DNA of 64,000 bases from Mariniblastus sp. (GCA_022447605.1 JAKVBG010000012.1:38509-102508), one strand, 5' to 3'. Counted from the stretch's first letter, positions 17,678 through 27,371 are shown. Translations and numbers: made by a program. Notes: generated from the letters alone by a model not told the origin.

Positions 17678-18715
17678 ATGCACTGGCTGGAAAACAAGAC
17701 CGTCTTGATTACCGGTGGAACCGGCTCGTTTGGAAAAGCGTGCTCCCGTTTTCTGCTGGAAAAAACGGGGGTTGGAAGACTGGTTGTCTTCAGCCGCGAT
17801 GAACAGAAGCACGTGAACATGCAGCGTCATCACTTCCCCCCGGACCAGTATCCACAGATCCGTTACTTCGTGGGCGACGTCCGGGACCAGAAGCGCCTGC
17901 GGATGGCTCTCAAGGGGGTCGACTATGTCATTCACGCCGCGGCCATGAAGCATGTCGATATCGCCGAGTACAATCCCCAGGAGTGTATCCAAACCAATAT
18001 CGGCGGTGCTGAAAACCTGATTTCCGCCTGCCTGGATTCGGATGTCAAGAAAGTGATCGCCCTGTCCACGGACAAGGCGGCGGGACCGATCAACCTGTAT
18101 GGAGCGACCAAGCTCTGTAGCGACAAACTGTTCGTAGCGGCCAACTCGCTATCGGGTGCCTATGGCCCCCGTTTTGCGGTCGTCCGCTACGGGAATGTGC
18201 TCGGCTCCAATGGCTCCGTCATACCCTTCTTTCAAAACAAGCGGAAACTCGGTGTTCTGCCCATCACCGACCCACAGATGACACGGTTCATCATCACCCT
18301 CGAACAGGGAATCGACTTTGTCTTTACAGCCTTTAACCAAATGGAAGGTGGCGAGGTGTTTGTTCCCAAGATTCCCAGCACGACGATCCTGGACATCGCC
18401 AAGGCGGTCGCCCCGGAATGCGAAACCGAAGTGATCGGGATTCGACCGGGGGAAAAAATGCACGAGTGCATGATTCCATCGGACGAAGCTCTTCAGACCA
18501 TTGAATTCCCCGGACACTATATCATTCAACCGAATCACCGCAGTTGGTCCAGCCACCCACCCGACTACCTGGACCAGGGCATCCCCTGTGAACCGGGATT
18601 CTGCTATGAAAGCGACAACAACCCGGATTGGCTTTCAGTAGCTGAACTGGAGGAACTGATTCGGGAACATTGCCCTTCGGCCGATACTCCATCACCGGTG
18701 CTCAAGGTCGCGTGA
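17678..18715 (+). CDS. pseB: UDP-N-acetylglucosamine 4,6-dehydratase (inverting), PseB
   Basis: First enzyme of CMP-pseudaminic acid synthesis: dehydrates and epimerises UDP-GlcNAc. A 345-residue short-chain dehydrogenase-type protein with NADP-binding TGGTGSFG at 13-20, STDKA near 131 and the Tyr-x3-Lys pair in LYGATKL near 141-145. VIHAAAMKHVDIAEYNP near 85 and RPGEKMHE near 265 are typical of PseB/FlaA1 rather than of retaining dehydratases. GGAG precedes the ATG by about 10 nt. Its stop overlaps the start of pseC. A GCTAGC element lies 112 bp upstream, in the intergenic gap 17502-17677. Confidence 0.92.
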   Translation: MHWLENKTVLITGGTGSFGKACSRFLLEKTGVGRLVVFSRDEQKHVNMQRHHFPPDQYPQIRYFVGDVRDQKRLRMALKGVDYVIHAAAMKHVDIAEYNPQECIQTNIGGAENLISACLDSDVKKVIALSTDKAAGPINLYGATKLCSDKLFVAANSLSGAYGPRFAVVRYGNVLGSNGSVIPFFQNKRKLGVLPITDPQMTRFIITLEQGIDFVFTAFNQMEGGEVFVPKIPSTTILDIAKAVAPECETEVIGIRPGEKMHECMIPSDEALQTIEFPGHYIIQPNHRSWSSHPPDYLDQGIPCEPGFCYESDNNPDWLSVAELEELIREHCPSADTPSPVLKVA

Positions 18716-19893
18716 AGCGTCGCCAGAAGGAATCGAAGTTGTTGCCTTACGGAAAACAGACGATTGACGAAGAAGACATCCAGTCGGTCGTGGATGTCCT
18801 GAGGTCGGACTGGCTGACAACCGGCCCCCTGGTCAGTCAACTGGAAACCGCCTTTTCGACCCACACCGAGGCGCACTCAGCCACGGCCGTCTGCAATGGC
18901 ACGGCGGCCCTGCAGGCTGCCATGCATGCGATTGACATCCAACCGGGTGACGAGGTCATCGTGCCGGCCATCACTTTTTGCGCGACGGCCAACGCCGTGA
19001 TCTACAACGGGGGTGTCCCGGTTTTCGCCGACATTACCCCTGACGATCTGCTGATCGACGTCGACGATGTGGCCAACAAGATCAACCGCAACACCCGGGC
19101 GATCATGGCGGTCGATTACGCCGGGCAACCTTGTGATTACAAAGCACTTCGGCAATTAGCAGACGACTTCAACCTGTTCCTCGTCGCCGACGCCTGTCAT
19201 TCGCTCGGCGCGACCTACCAGCAACGACCGGTGGGAAGCCTGGCCGACCTCAGCTGTTTCAGTTTTCACCCTGTCAAACCGATCACCTGTGGCGAAGGGG
19301 GCATGATCACCGTGAACACGCCGAACTCGCAACAGGCCGAGTCACTGACGCGACGTTTACGCTCTTTTCGCAACCATGGTATCGACAGCGATCACCGTTC
19401 GCGGCAAACAGCGGGACAACATGAATACGACATGCAGCAACTCGGTTTCAATTTGCGTTTAACCGACATCCAGTGCGCCTTGGCCCTGTCACAACTTTCC
19501 AAGCTCGATTCATTCACAGCGCGACGCCAGGCGATCGCGTCGGAATACCGCCGACAATTGGCATCGCTGGAAGACTTCGAGCCTTTGGTTCACCAGGAGG
19601 AGAGAACCCACGCCTACCACCTGATGGTCATCCGTTGTCAATCCAGCCGCGACCACGTGTTCAACGAACTACGCCAGCGCCAGATCACTGCCAACGTCCA
19701 TTACCGCCCTGTTTACCAGCACTCATTTTACCGCGACAGACTCGACCCCGGTTCGATGGACTGCCCACAGGCCGAAGCAGCTTACCAGGAGATCCTGTCG
19801 TTACCGATCTTTCCTGCGATGGAGAACGATCAGGTCGCCCGGGTCAGCCAGGCACTTTCCGAAATCACTCCGGTCAACGCCGTCACCAACTGA
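18712..19893 (+). CDS. pseC: UDP-4-amino-4,6-dideoxy-N-acetyl-beta-L-altrosamine transaminase, PseC
   Basis: Second step of the pathway, a PLP-dependent aminotransferase of the DegT/DnrJ/EryC1 family. LPYGKQTIDEEDIQ at the N-terminus is typical of PseC. The cofactor lysine is in FSFHPVKPITCGEGG near residue 188. I start at the GTG 18712, which overlaps the pseB stop in a GTGA junction; a TTG at 18739 with AGAAGGA upstream is a good alternative and would begin right before PYGKQ. The frame is open further back but overlaps pseB. Normal length for the family. Confidence 0.92.
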   Translation: MKRRQKESKLLPYGKQTIDEEDIQSVVDVLRSDWLTTGPLVSQLETAFSTHTEAHSATAVCNGTAALQAAMHAIDIQPGDEVIVPAITFCATANAVIYNGGVPVFADITPDDLLIDVDDVANKINRNTRAIMAVDYAGQPCDYKALRQLADDFNLFLVADACHSLGATYQQRPVGSLADLSCFSFHPVKPITCGEGGMITVNTPNSQQAESLTRRLRSFRNHGIDSDHRSRQTAGQHEYDMQQLGFNLRLTDIQCALALSQLSKLDSFTARRQAIASEYRRQLASLEDFEPLVHQEERTHAYHLMVIRCQSSRDHVFNELRQRQITANVHYRPVYQHSFYRDRLDPGSMDCPQAEAAYQEILSLPIFPAMENDQVARVSQALSEITPVNAVTN

Positions 19894-19980
19894 GGAACCA
19901 ATCGATTGCCAACGATTGCCATCATCCAGGCCACGCAAAAACTGACACAACATTTACAAGAAAAACCAACCCAGTAGACC

Positions 19981-21555
19981 ATGCCGACGTTAAGCCCTGA
20001 ACACCGACTTCTGATACGCGCCGACGCGGGACCCAAATCAGGTACTGGGCATGTCATGCGCTGCCTGGCACTGGGACAGAGTTGGCAGAAAATGGGTGGC
20101 CGGGTGACCCTGCTCACCAGTTCCCTGCCAGCCCGTTTGGCGAAGCGGGTCGATTCGGAACAGTTCGAATTGCACATGCTTCCCAACGGCTGCGCACCCG
20201 GGCAGGAGATGGACACGTTCAATGAGCTGATTGTCCACCAACAACCGGACTGGGTCGTCCTCGATGGTTACCGGTTTGACGATCCCTATCAAAGGGAAAT
20301 TTGCCTGCAGGGCGCCCGTTTACTGGTCGTGGACGATTACGGCCATGCCAACCATGCCTGGGCCGACGCCATATTCAACCAGAACGTCTATGCCGAAACC
20401 GAGAACTACGAGCGCCGAAAAAGAAACCAGGACATCATCGCCGGGCTGGATTATGTACTGATCCGGGACGAATTTCACCAGGCGGATGAAATCGCCACAA
20501 ACCGTCGGCAAATTGCCCTCGGTCATGCAAAACGGATCCTGGTGACGTTCGGTGGTGCCGACCCCCAGAACACCACCCGCGATGTGATTCGCACCCTCGA
20601 TCGATGCGCGGCGAAGGGAACGACCCTGGACGTGATCGTTGGCCCGTGCAATCCACATCTCCCGAGCCTCAAAACCGTCGCCAGACAATCAAAGCTGTCG
20701 ATTCGTTTTCACACCAATGTCGATCGAATGGCAAGCCTGTTCGAACGATCAGACCTGGCCATTACAGCAGCCGGTTCAACGTGTTATGAACTCTGCCACG
20801 CCGGCGTGCCGATGATCGCGATCCCCATTGCGTCCAACCAGGTCGAAATCGCCCACTGCCTGCACGCCAAAGGTGCCGCTGTTACGCTGCAACCCACAGC
20901 ATTGCACGAGGAGCATGGCCAGGAACTGATCCGCCAGGTCATCCGCCAGCCGGCAACCCGGCAATCGATGTCACTCATGGGCCGCCAGCTTGTCGACGGA
21001 CAGGGGGCATCCCGGCTGGCCCGGCGCCTCTGCTCCCACCTTTATCGATTTCGCAAAGCGGAACCCAGGGATACCGCCATGCTGCTCGATTGGCAAAACG
21101 ATTCGGAAATCAGGGCGACCCGTTTTGGTGCAACAGCGACCGAACCGAACCAACCGTCGGGAAACCTGCCAGGAACCGCACCAGATGCGCACCCGGTGCA
21201 CTGGATTGTCGAAAACGGGTCGGGTCGACCAGTCGGGCAGATCCTGCTGGAGTCGATCGAATCGAACCGGACGGCGATCGCGATCAACCTGGTCCCGTCG
21301 ATACGCGGCAGGGGAATTGGCACTTCGCTGATCGAAGCCGGTTGCCGATTGGCAAAACGCATATTGGGACCCGTCGAATTTGTCGCCCATATCAAACCGG
21401 TGGACTTCGCCTCACAGGCGGCTTTCCGCAAGGCCGGTTTCAAAACCGTTGCGACCACCACCATCAATGGTCAAGTCGCCCTCGAGTTCTCCCTTTCCCC
21501 CAATCACCTGGCGACCGAACAGGTCGTCGCCGACCAATCCAGGAGGGCCTCCTAA
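19981..21555 (+). CDS. pseG: Bifunctional PseG hydrolase / PseH-like N-acetyltransferase
   Basis: A 524-residue two-domain protein. Residues 1-340 are PseG, the UDP-2,4-diacetamido-2,4,6-trideoxy-altropyranose hydrolase: IRADAGPKSGTGHVMRCLAL near 10, GADPQNT and AITAAGSTCYELCHAGVP near 260. Residues from about 345 are a GNAT acetyltransferase with the acetyl-CoA loop SIRGRGIGTSL near 440, most likely PseH. PseH and PseG catalyse consecutive steps, so the fusion is logical. The GNAT half has a Pro/Ala-rich insert near 370-385. pseC ends 87 bp upstream and pseI starts 1 nt after the stop. Confidence 0.87.
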   Translation: MPTLSPEHRLLIRADAGPKSGTGHVMRCLALGQSWQKMGGRVTLLTSSLPARLAKRVDSEQFELHMLPNGCAPGQEMDTFNELIVHQQPDWVVLDGYRFDDPYQREICLQGARLLVVDDYGHANHAWADAIFNQNVYAETENYERRKRNQDIIAGLDYVLIRDEFHQADEIATNRRQIALGHAKRILVTFGGADPQNTTRDVIRTLDRCAAKGTTLDVIVGPCNPHLPSLKTVARQSKLSIRFHTNVDRMASLFERSDLAITAAGSTCYELCHAGVPMIAIPIASNQVEIAHCLHAKGAAVTLQPTALHEEHGQELIRQVIRQPATRQSMSLMGRQLVDGQGASRLARRLCSHLYRFRKAEPRDTAMLLDWQNDSEIRATRFGATATEPNQPSGNLPGTAPDAHPVHWIVENGSGRPVGQILLESIESNRTAIAINLVPSIRGRGIGTSLIEAGCRLAKRILGPVEFVAHIKPVDFASQAAFRKAGFKTVATTTINGQVALEFSLSPNHLATEQVVADQSRRAS

Positions 21556-21556
21556 G

Positions 21557-22612
21557 ATGGGTTCAGGATGCATCCAAATTGGCAGCCACCAGGTAGGTGA
21601 GAAGTGCCCCGTCTACCTGATTGCAGAATTATCAGCCAACCACGGGCACTGCCTCAAAAAAACACGGGAACTGATCCGCGCCGCCGCCGAGGCCGGCGCC
21701 AACGCAATCAAGCTTCAAACCTATACAGCAGACACACTGACACTCGATTGTGATAACCCGTATTTCCAGATTGACCACGCCACGCAATGGGACGGCCAGA
21801 ATTTTCACTCGCTCTATCGACAGGCCGAAATGCCATGGGATTGGCAGCCACAGCTAAAACAGATCGCCAATGATCTGGGATTGGAACTTTTTTCCAGTCC
21901 CTTTGATTCGACCGCCGTCGACTTTCTCGAGGAGATGGATGTACCTGCCTACAAGATCGCCTCTTTCGAGATTGTCGACATTCCCCTGCTGGAATACGTC
22001 GCGCGGACCGGGCGGCCAACAATCCTGTCGACGGGCATGGCCACGCTGGAAGAAATTGAATTGGCCGTCGAGACACTGGAGTCCAATGGTTGCCCTGATA
22101 TCGCCTTACTCAAATGCACCAGCGCCTACCCTGCGCCGATGAAATCGATGAACTTGCACACCATTCCGGCGCTCGGCTCACATTTCCAAAAGCCCGTCGG
22201 TTTATCCGATCACAGTCTGGGAATCGAGGCGGCAGTCGCCTCGGTTTGCCTGGGAGCTTCCATCATTGAAAAACACCTGACCCTGAGTCGCAGTGACGGC
22301 GGTCCCGACAGCGGCTTTTCCCTGGAACCATCAGAGTTCCAGGCGATGGCAACAGCGGTCAGGAATGTGGAACAGGCCCTGGGAGAAGTCCATTTTGGCC
22401 CGACTCGGTATGACAGCAAAAACACCGATTTTCGTCGCTCGCTGTTCGTCGTGACAGACGTTAAGCGGGGCGATCTGTTAACCGAGGAAAATATTCGCTC
22501 CATACGGCCCGGAATGGGCCTGGCCCCAAAAAACATGCGGGAAGTGATCGGCAAGGTCGCACAGACCGATATCGATCGGGGAACTCCGCTCCGCTGGGAC
22601 CATATTGCATGA
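21557..22612 (+). CDS. pseI: Pseudaminic acid synthase, PseI
   Basis: Condenses the 6-deoxy-diacetamido-altrose product of PseG with phosphoenolpyruvate. About 351 residues: a NeuB-type TIM barrel beginning IAELSANHGHCL, with IKLQTYTADTLTLD near 50 and GLSDHSLGIEA near 215, then a C-terminal SAF (antifreeze-like) domain, IRPGMGLAPKNM. The frame is open upstream inside pseG, but ATG 21557 has AGGAGGG at 21541-21547 and sits 1 nt after the pseG stop, so it is the clear start. No CMP-pseudaminate synthetase (PseF) follows it. Confidence 0.92.
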   Translation: MGSGCIQIGSHQVGEKCPVYLIAELSANHGHCLKKTRELIRAAAEAGANAIKLQTYTADTLTLDCDNPYFQIDHATQWDGQNFHSLYRQAEMPWDWQPQLKQIANDLGLELFSSPFDSTAVDFLEEMDVPAYKIASFEIVDIPLLEYVARTGRPTILSTGMATLEEIELAVETLESNGCPDIALLKCTSAYPAPMKSMNLHTIPALGSHFQKPVGLSDHSLGIEAAVASVCLGASIIEKHLTLSRSDGGPDSGFSLEPSEFQAMATAVRNVEQALGEVHFGPTRYDSKNTDFRRSLFVVTDVKRGDLLTEENIRSIRPGMGLAPKNMREVIGKVAQTDIDRGTPLRWDHIA

Positions 22613-22701
22613 CACATTGCCCTTGCCTCCAAGTTTAGACAAAGAGTAAAAACATTCCAGGAACCCAACCTCCGCTAGCAGCAGGGAAGCTGTAGATCGA
22701 T

Positions 22702-24702
22702 ATGAGAAATCTTGGCCGGGCGCTACGGATGGCGCTCCACTACCGATGGTCTTTAATATGGGCCTTCATCTGCTCGATGTTGGTCGCCCTTTTCTGGGGT
22801 GCCAACCTGGGGGCCGTCTATCCTTTCGTCGAAGTTGTTCTGAAAGACAAGTCCCTCCAGGAGTGGGCAGACCAACGACTGACAGACTCTCACGAAGCGA
22901 TCGAAACATCGGAAGCCCGAATCCGGGAACTGCAATCGGAAATTACCGGCGAAGATTTGAACGTTGAGCAGGTCGAAAGCAAACAGAGAACGATCCGCTC
23001 TTATCAGACCGATATCAAGACGCAACAGGACCGTATTACCTGGACAGAGAAACTGGAACCATGGATCCGGCAATACGCACCGAGCGATCCCTACATGACG
23101 CTGGTGGTCCTGATGTGCTTGATGATCATCGGGACCGTTTTTCGTGGTCTGTTTCTGGCAGCCAGCATCTACCTGGTCGCCAGGGTTGGCCAAAGAACGA
23201 TTCTGGACCTACAGAACAACGTGTTCTCCAACGTGCTCAGCATGGAAATCTCCGAGATCAATGTCAAAGGGACGGGTGACCTCGTCAGTCGTATTCGGGG
23301 TGAGACGTCAGCCATCGGTCAATCGATTACAACACTCTTCGGGAAAACGATCCGCGAGCCGTTGAAGATGTTCGCCTGCCTGGCCGGGGCCGCCTGGATC
23401 AACTGGCGTTTGCTGCTGTTCTCTCTGCTGGTCTGCCCCCTGGCAGTTTACCTGATGGTCAAACTGGCGAGGATGACCAAGCGGGCTGTCAAAAAGTCGA
23501 TGGAAGAATCGGCTCGACTGCTGGACCGACTGTACCAGGCACTGACCTACCTGCGCGTTGTCAAGGCCTTCAACATGCAGGAAGACGAACGAGAACGGTT
23601 TCAGGTGGTAGCCCATGATGTCTATAAGAAGGGGATGCGCATCGCTCTGTACGGAGCCTTAGCGCGTTCCAATAACGAACTGCTGGGAGTCGGCATCATC
23701 AGCCTTTCCATCCTGGCCGGGGGCTACCTGGTCCTGAACCAGGAGATGTACCTGTTCAACATCCGCATGAGCTCAGCCCCGATGGAATTTGGTGAGTTGA
23801 TGGTGTTCTTCGCCTTTCTGATCGGGGTTTCCGATCCCCTGCGGAAATTGGGGGACGTCTACAACATGGTTCAAGCGGGGATTGTGGCCGCCGACCGGGT
23901 CTTCCCGTTGATTGACCAGCGTCCAGCCGTCACCGCCCCCGCTCAACCGGCCGCCCTGCCCAGTGGTCAGCTCGGTATTCAATTTGAAAATGTGAAGTTT
24001 TCCTACGGGGAAGAGGCCCCCGTGTTGAACGGAGTCTCTTTCGACCTGCCGCCCGGTTCATCCCTGGCCATCATCGGTCCCAATGGCTGCGGCAAGAGCA
24101 CCCTGATCAATCTGCTGCCTCGGTTTTTCGACGTCAACGAAGGGACCATCCGGGTCGGGGGCACCGACCTGCGAGAATTTTCCCCCAACGAGCTGAGAGC
24201 GAAAATCGGCTACGTCACACAATTGACGATGCTGTTCCGTGATTCCATTGCGGCCAATATCAGCTACGGCAATCCCCAGGCAACCCAACAAGAAATCGAA
24301 CAGGCCGCCCAAAGCGCCCATGCCCATGAATTCATTTCTCAACTGGAGGCCGGCTACCAAACCGACATCGGCGAACACGGTGGGCGACTGTCAGGTGGAC
24401 AACGGCAGCGGCTCGCCCTGGCCCGAGCTATCCTGCACAACCCGGAAATACTGATACTGGACGAAGCGACCAGCCAGATCGATCCGGAAAGCGAAAGCCT
24501 GATCCACGCCACACTTCAATCTTTCATCAAGAACCGCACCACCTTGATCGTCACCCACCGGATGTCGACCCTCGAACTGGTCGATCAGATCATGGTCATG
24601 AACAACGGCCAGGTCGTCGATTGTGGCACTCACGACGACCTGCTCAAGCGATGTAAAATTTATCACCGTCTCAGGGAAATGGATCAAGAAAAGGCAGCCT
24701 AG
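22702..24702 (+). CDS. ABC exporter, lipid-flippase (MsbA) type, second paralogue
   Basis: A 666-residue half-transporter with the same plan as the exporter at 6979-8961, including a charged coiled-coil-like insert of about 80 residues (48-125) between TM1 and TM2. Walker A GPNGCGKST is near 459, the canonical signature LSGGQRQR near 565, Walker B ILILDEATSQID near 588, and the H-loop VTHR follows. Unlike its paralogue, the signature is intact. It follows the pse genes after 89 bp that include GCTAGC at 22674 and precedes kdsD by 2 nt. It may export the pseudaminate-containing glycan or lipid A core; this is inference from position. Confidence 0.88.
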   Translation: MRNLGRALRMALHYRWSLIWAFICSMLVALFWGANLGAVYPFVEVVLKDKSLQEWADQRLTDSHEAIETSEARIRELQSEITGEDLNVEQVESKQRTIRSYQTDIKTQQDRITWTEKLEPWIRQYAPSDPYMTLVVLMCLMIIGTVFRGLFLAASIYLVARVGQRTILDLQNNVFSNVLSMEISEINVKGTGDLVSRIRGETSAIGQSITTLFGKTIREPLKMFACLAGAAWINWRLLLFSLLVCPLAVYLMVKLARMTKRAVKKSMEESARLLDRLYQALTYLRVVKAFNMQEDERERFQVVAHDVYKKGMRIALYGALARSNNELLGVGIISLSILAGGYLVLNQEMYLFNIRMSSAPMEFGELMVFFAFLIGVSDPLRKLGDVYNMVQAGIVAADRVFPLIDQRPAVTAPAQPAALPSGQLGIQFENVKFSYGEEAPVLNGVSFDLPPGSSLAIIGPNGCGKSTLINLLPRFFDVNEGTIRVGGTDLREFSPNELRAKIGYVTQLTMLFRDSIAANISYGNPQATQQEIEQAAQSAHAHEFISQLEAGYQTDIGEHGGRLSGGQRQRLALARAILHNPEILILDEATSQIDPESESLIHATLQSFIKNRTTLIVTHRMSTLELVDQIMVMNNGQVVDCGTHDDLLKRCKIYHRLREMDQEKAA

Positions 24703-24704
24703 CC

Positions 24705-25712
24705 ATGGAAGCAATCCGCAAAAACAGCCATTCGCTCCCGTTCGACGTAATGCGCCAGGCGCGGAAAATTGTCCAGGATGAAGCCCGGGCCCTGGAGAAC
24801 CTGGCAGCCAATCTTCCGGTCAGCTTTGTCAATGCCGTTGAATTGATCGGGGAATGCCAGGGAGCCGTCATTGTCTGTGGTGTCGGCAAGGCCGGCTGGA
24901 TTGGTCAAAAGATTTCTGCCTCTCTGGCGTCGACCGGAACCGTCAGTCACTTTTTGAATCCGAGCGAAGCGTTCCATGGGGACCTGGGAAGAATCGGAGC
25001 AAACGATGTCGTGTTGGCCCTTTCCAACAGCGGTGAGACGAGCGAATTAACCCAGATTTTACCTCGCATCGACCAGTTTGGTGTACCGATCATTTCCATC
25101 ACAGCCCGCGCGGATTCCACCTTGGCCAACTACTCACAGGTCGTACTGGATTACGGGAAGACACCGGAAACGGGTCATTTACAGCTCGCGCCTTCTACCA
25201 GCACCACCGTGATGTTGGCCATCGGGGATGCCCTGGCCCTCGTCGTTTCCGCCCAGCTCGAATTCCAGGCCATGGACTTTGCGAAGTACCATCCGGGCGG
25301 TAGCCTGGGCCGAAGACTCTCACTGGTCGAAGAGATCATGCGGCCTATCGAGCATTGTCGTGTCGCCGACGAGCAGGAGACCGTTCGCGAAATTTACGTT
25401 CGTTACCAGGGGAAAGACCGCCGGGTAGGCGTCGTCCTGGTCGTCGACCGGGAAGGTCATTTGACCGGCCTGTTTACCGATAGTGACCTGGCCCGGATGC
25501 TGGAGCGTCAACAGGACCGGTTCTTCGACGCACCCATTCACGAGGTCATGACTCGCAATCCATTTACGGTGACCACTGGGAGCCGGACGTCGGTGGCGGT
25601 TGAAACACTGGCCTGTCGCAACCTGAGCGAATTACCGGTCGTCGATGCGAATGACCGGCCCGTCGGGATGATCGACATTACGGATGTGGTCGGTCTGCTC
25701 CCGAATTCCTGA
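24705..25712 (+). CDS. kdsD: D-arabinose-5-phosphate isomerase, KdsD/KpsF
   Basis: Converts ribulose-5-phosphate to arabinose-5-phosphate for Kdo synthesis. A 335-residue protein: an N-terminal SIS domain with VCGVGKAGWIGQKI near 55 and LSNSGETSEL near 105, then two CBS domains (about 210-265 and 275-330). All family landmarks are present. The ATG at 24705 is 2 nt after the exporter stop. Its presence suggests an outer-membrane lipopolysaccharide or Kdo-containing capsule, in agreement with the flippase upstream; other kds genes are not in the window. Confidence 0.9.
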   Translation: MEAIRKNSHSLPFDVMRQARKIVQDEARALENLAANLPVSFVNAVELIGECQGAVIVCGVGKAGWIGQKISASLASTGTVSHFLNPSEAFHGDLGRIGANDVVLALSNSGETSELTQILPRIDQFGVPIISITARADSTLANYSQVVLDYGKTPETGHLQLAPSTSTTVMLAIGDALALVVSAQLEFQAMDFAKYHPGGSLGRRLSLVEEIMRPIEHCRVADEQETVREIYVRYQGKDRRVGVVLVVDREGHLTGLFTDSDLARMLERQQDRFFDAPIHEVMTRNPFTVTTGSRTSVAVETLACRNLSELPVVDANDRPVGMIDITDVVGLLPNS

Positions 25713-25846
25713 ACCCGCAGGCGGAGCCCGCCCCAGCCGATCGTCGGTACTGGCCACGCCGCATCCATTGCCTGTAGAATAATCGGGGTTACTGTTCAAC
25801 AGTTCGCCTTGTTGTTTATCGATCGATTTCTTGATAGGCATTTAAG

Positions 25847-26095
25847 ATGGAAAAACCGAAAATTGCCGACACCTGCCCCAAGCAGGTCGAGCTCAAAGAC
25901 GGGAAAAAGTACGCGTATTGCACCTGCGGTCTGTCGACTAACCAGCCCTTTTGTGACGGGAAACATGGCGACACCCAGTTTCGACCGATGCTATTCGAGG
26001 TCGAAGTCGATGAAACACGCCATCTCTGCCAGTGCAAACAGACCAAAACACCTCCCTATTGCGACGGCAGTCACAATTCGCTGGATTGTCAGTAG
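25847..26095 (+). CDS. Small protein with two CDGSH iron-sulfur motifs
   Basis: An 82-residue protein with two CDGSH-type [2Fe-2S] sites. The first is CTCGLSTNQPFCDGKH (about 25-40), the second CQCKQTKTPPYCDGSH (about 63-78); each has the three Cys and one His ligands. Bacterial two-motif proteins of this size are electron carriers or redox sensors of mostly unknown partners. It stands alone between kdsD and the prepilin peptidase. The N-terminal ICPKQVE-like stretch is typical. Start ATG at 25847 is the only one available. Confidence 0.88.
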   Translation: MEKPKIADTCPKQVELKDGKKYAYCTCGLSTNQPFCDGKHGDTQFRPMLFEVEVDETRHLCQCKQTKTPPYCDGSHNSLDCQ

Positions 26096-26162
26096 ACTGA
26101 CAACCACCCAAGTCCTTTGCTGACTTGGGCGCTGCCTTTATCCTCTACCTCGGGACCGTCAT

Positions 26163-27371
26163 ATGGGACACCCCCCCTGGAAGGCTATCAAGCAGGCAGG
26201 CTGCCTCCTTGGCAGCCTGGCGGTATTTTTCCTGATCGTCCTGCCCCTGACAATTTCCACCTGCATCCAGTGGATTCCCAATCCATCTGGTTCGCTGAGC
26301 GAATACTTGCGCTGGATCGAGAGTGCCCAACGCTACTCATTCAGCCTGTTCGCGGCCATCTGGTTCTTTCTGTTGGGCAGTTGTTTTGCCAGCTTCCTGA
26401 ATGTCATTGCCTGGCGCGCCGCCCGTGGCCGCAGCATCCTGGGACATAGCAGTTGTCCTTATTGCCACAGGCGTCTCGGTCCGTGGGACAATTTTCCCGT
26501 GCTTGGCTGGCTACGAAACGATGGCCACTGCATTACGTGCCAGGCACCCATTTCACCACGCTACCTGATGGTGGAAGTGATCCTCGGCTCAGTTTTCATG
26601 CTCGTAGCGTTGGCCACGCTGACCAGCGGCGGTATCACCCTGCCAATCCGTCCGCCCCATGATGGCGGCGGATTTGTCCAGCTCCTGTTCGATCCGAAGT
26701 GGGATTTAATTCAGATCGTTGCAGGGCAACTCTGCCTCTTGCTCTTTCTCTTCGCCTTCGCCCTGGTCGATCTGGAACGATTCCCCATCCCCAGATCGAT
26801 CCTGATCACAGGCATGTTGACCGGGATCGGCCTGTCATTCGTCGCACCGGACATGTTCCTGGTCAATTACAAGTGGCCGTGGGCCAACCCCTACCCGGCA
26901 CCAGCCGGGCAGGGAAACCTGTTCCTGACATTGCTGACTGGGACCATCGTGGGTGGCCTGTGCGGGATCACCTTGAACCGGCTGTGGGGGAAACGCATCA
27001 ACCCCTTACTCCAATGGCCAGAAATGGCCTCCGCCCAACCCTTTCTTCCTGGTGTTGCGGAACCCGCCATCGACCAAGAAAAAGGAACATCAACGACCGA
27101 CCACCCACTTGTTCCCGGCCATCCGTCCGCCGATGCAGAAAAAAATCACTCGGTTCCCACCTCGTTTCTTTACGGGTTCCTATTGTGTGGTTTGTACCTG
27201 GGGTGGCAATCGGCACTCGTGATTTCCCTTTGGGTCACGTTGCTGGTTTTCCTGTTACCCTCTCGGATCGAATGGGGACGATGCTCACTCAAGACTGCCA
27301 ACAGCCTGCTGTTTACCGCCTGCATTTTCCATTTGATGACATGGCGCTGGATGAATTGGCTCAGCCATTGA
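26163..27371 (+). CDS. Prepilin peptidase (A24)-like membrane protein, catalytic motif incomplete
   Basis: A 402-residue polytopic protein. GSCFASFLNVIAWR near residue 75, followed by two CxxC pairs (CPYCHRRLG and CITCQAP), is the methylase half of PilD-type prepilin peptidases. FALVDLERFPIPRSI near 200 carries the first catalytic Asp. The second motif, GxGD, is missing: where it would be expected the protein has FLYGFLLCGLYLGWQ, and a hydrophilic stretch of about 45 residues (roughly 290-335) precedes it. It may therefore be inactive as a peptidase or be a divergent form. No pilin or type II secretion genes are adjacent. Confidence 0.75.
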   Translation: MGHPPWKAIKQAGCLLGSLAVFFLIVLPLTISTCIQWIPNPSGSLSEYLRWIESAQRYSFSLFAAIWFFLLGSCFASFLNVIAWRAARGRSILGHSSCPYCHRRLGPWDNFPVLGWLRNDGHCITCQAPISPRYLMVEVILGSVFMLVALATLTSGGITLPIRPPHDGGGFVQLLFDPKWDLIQIVAGQLCLLLFLFAFALVDLERFPIPRSILITGMLTGIGLSFVAPDMFLVNYKWPWANPYPAPAGQGNLFLTLLTGTIVGGLCGITLNRLWGKRINPLLQWPEMASAQPFLPGVAEPAIDQEKGTSTTDHPLVPGHPSADAEKNHSVPTSFLYGFLLCGLYLGWQSALVISLWVTLLVFLLPSRIEWGRCSLKTANSLLFTACIFHLMTWRWMNWLSH

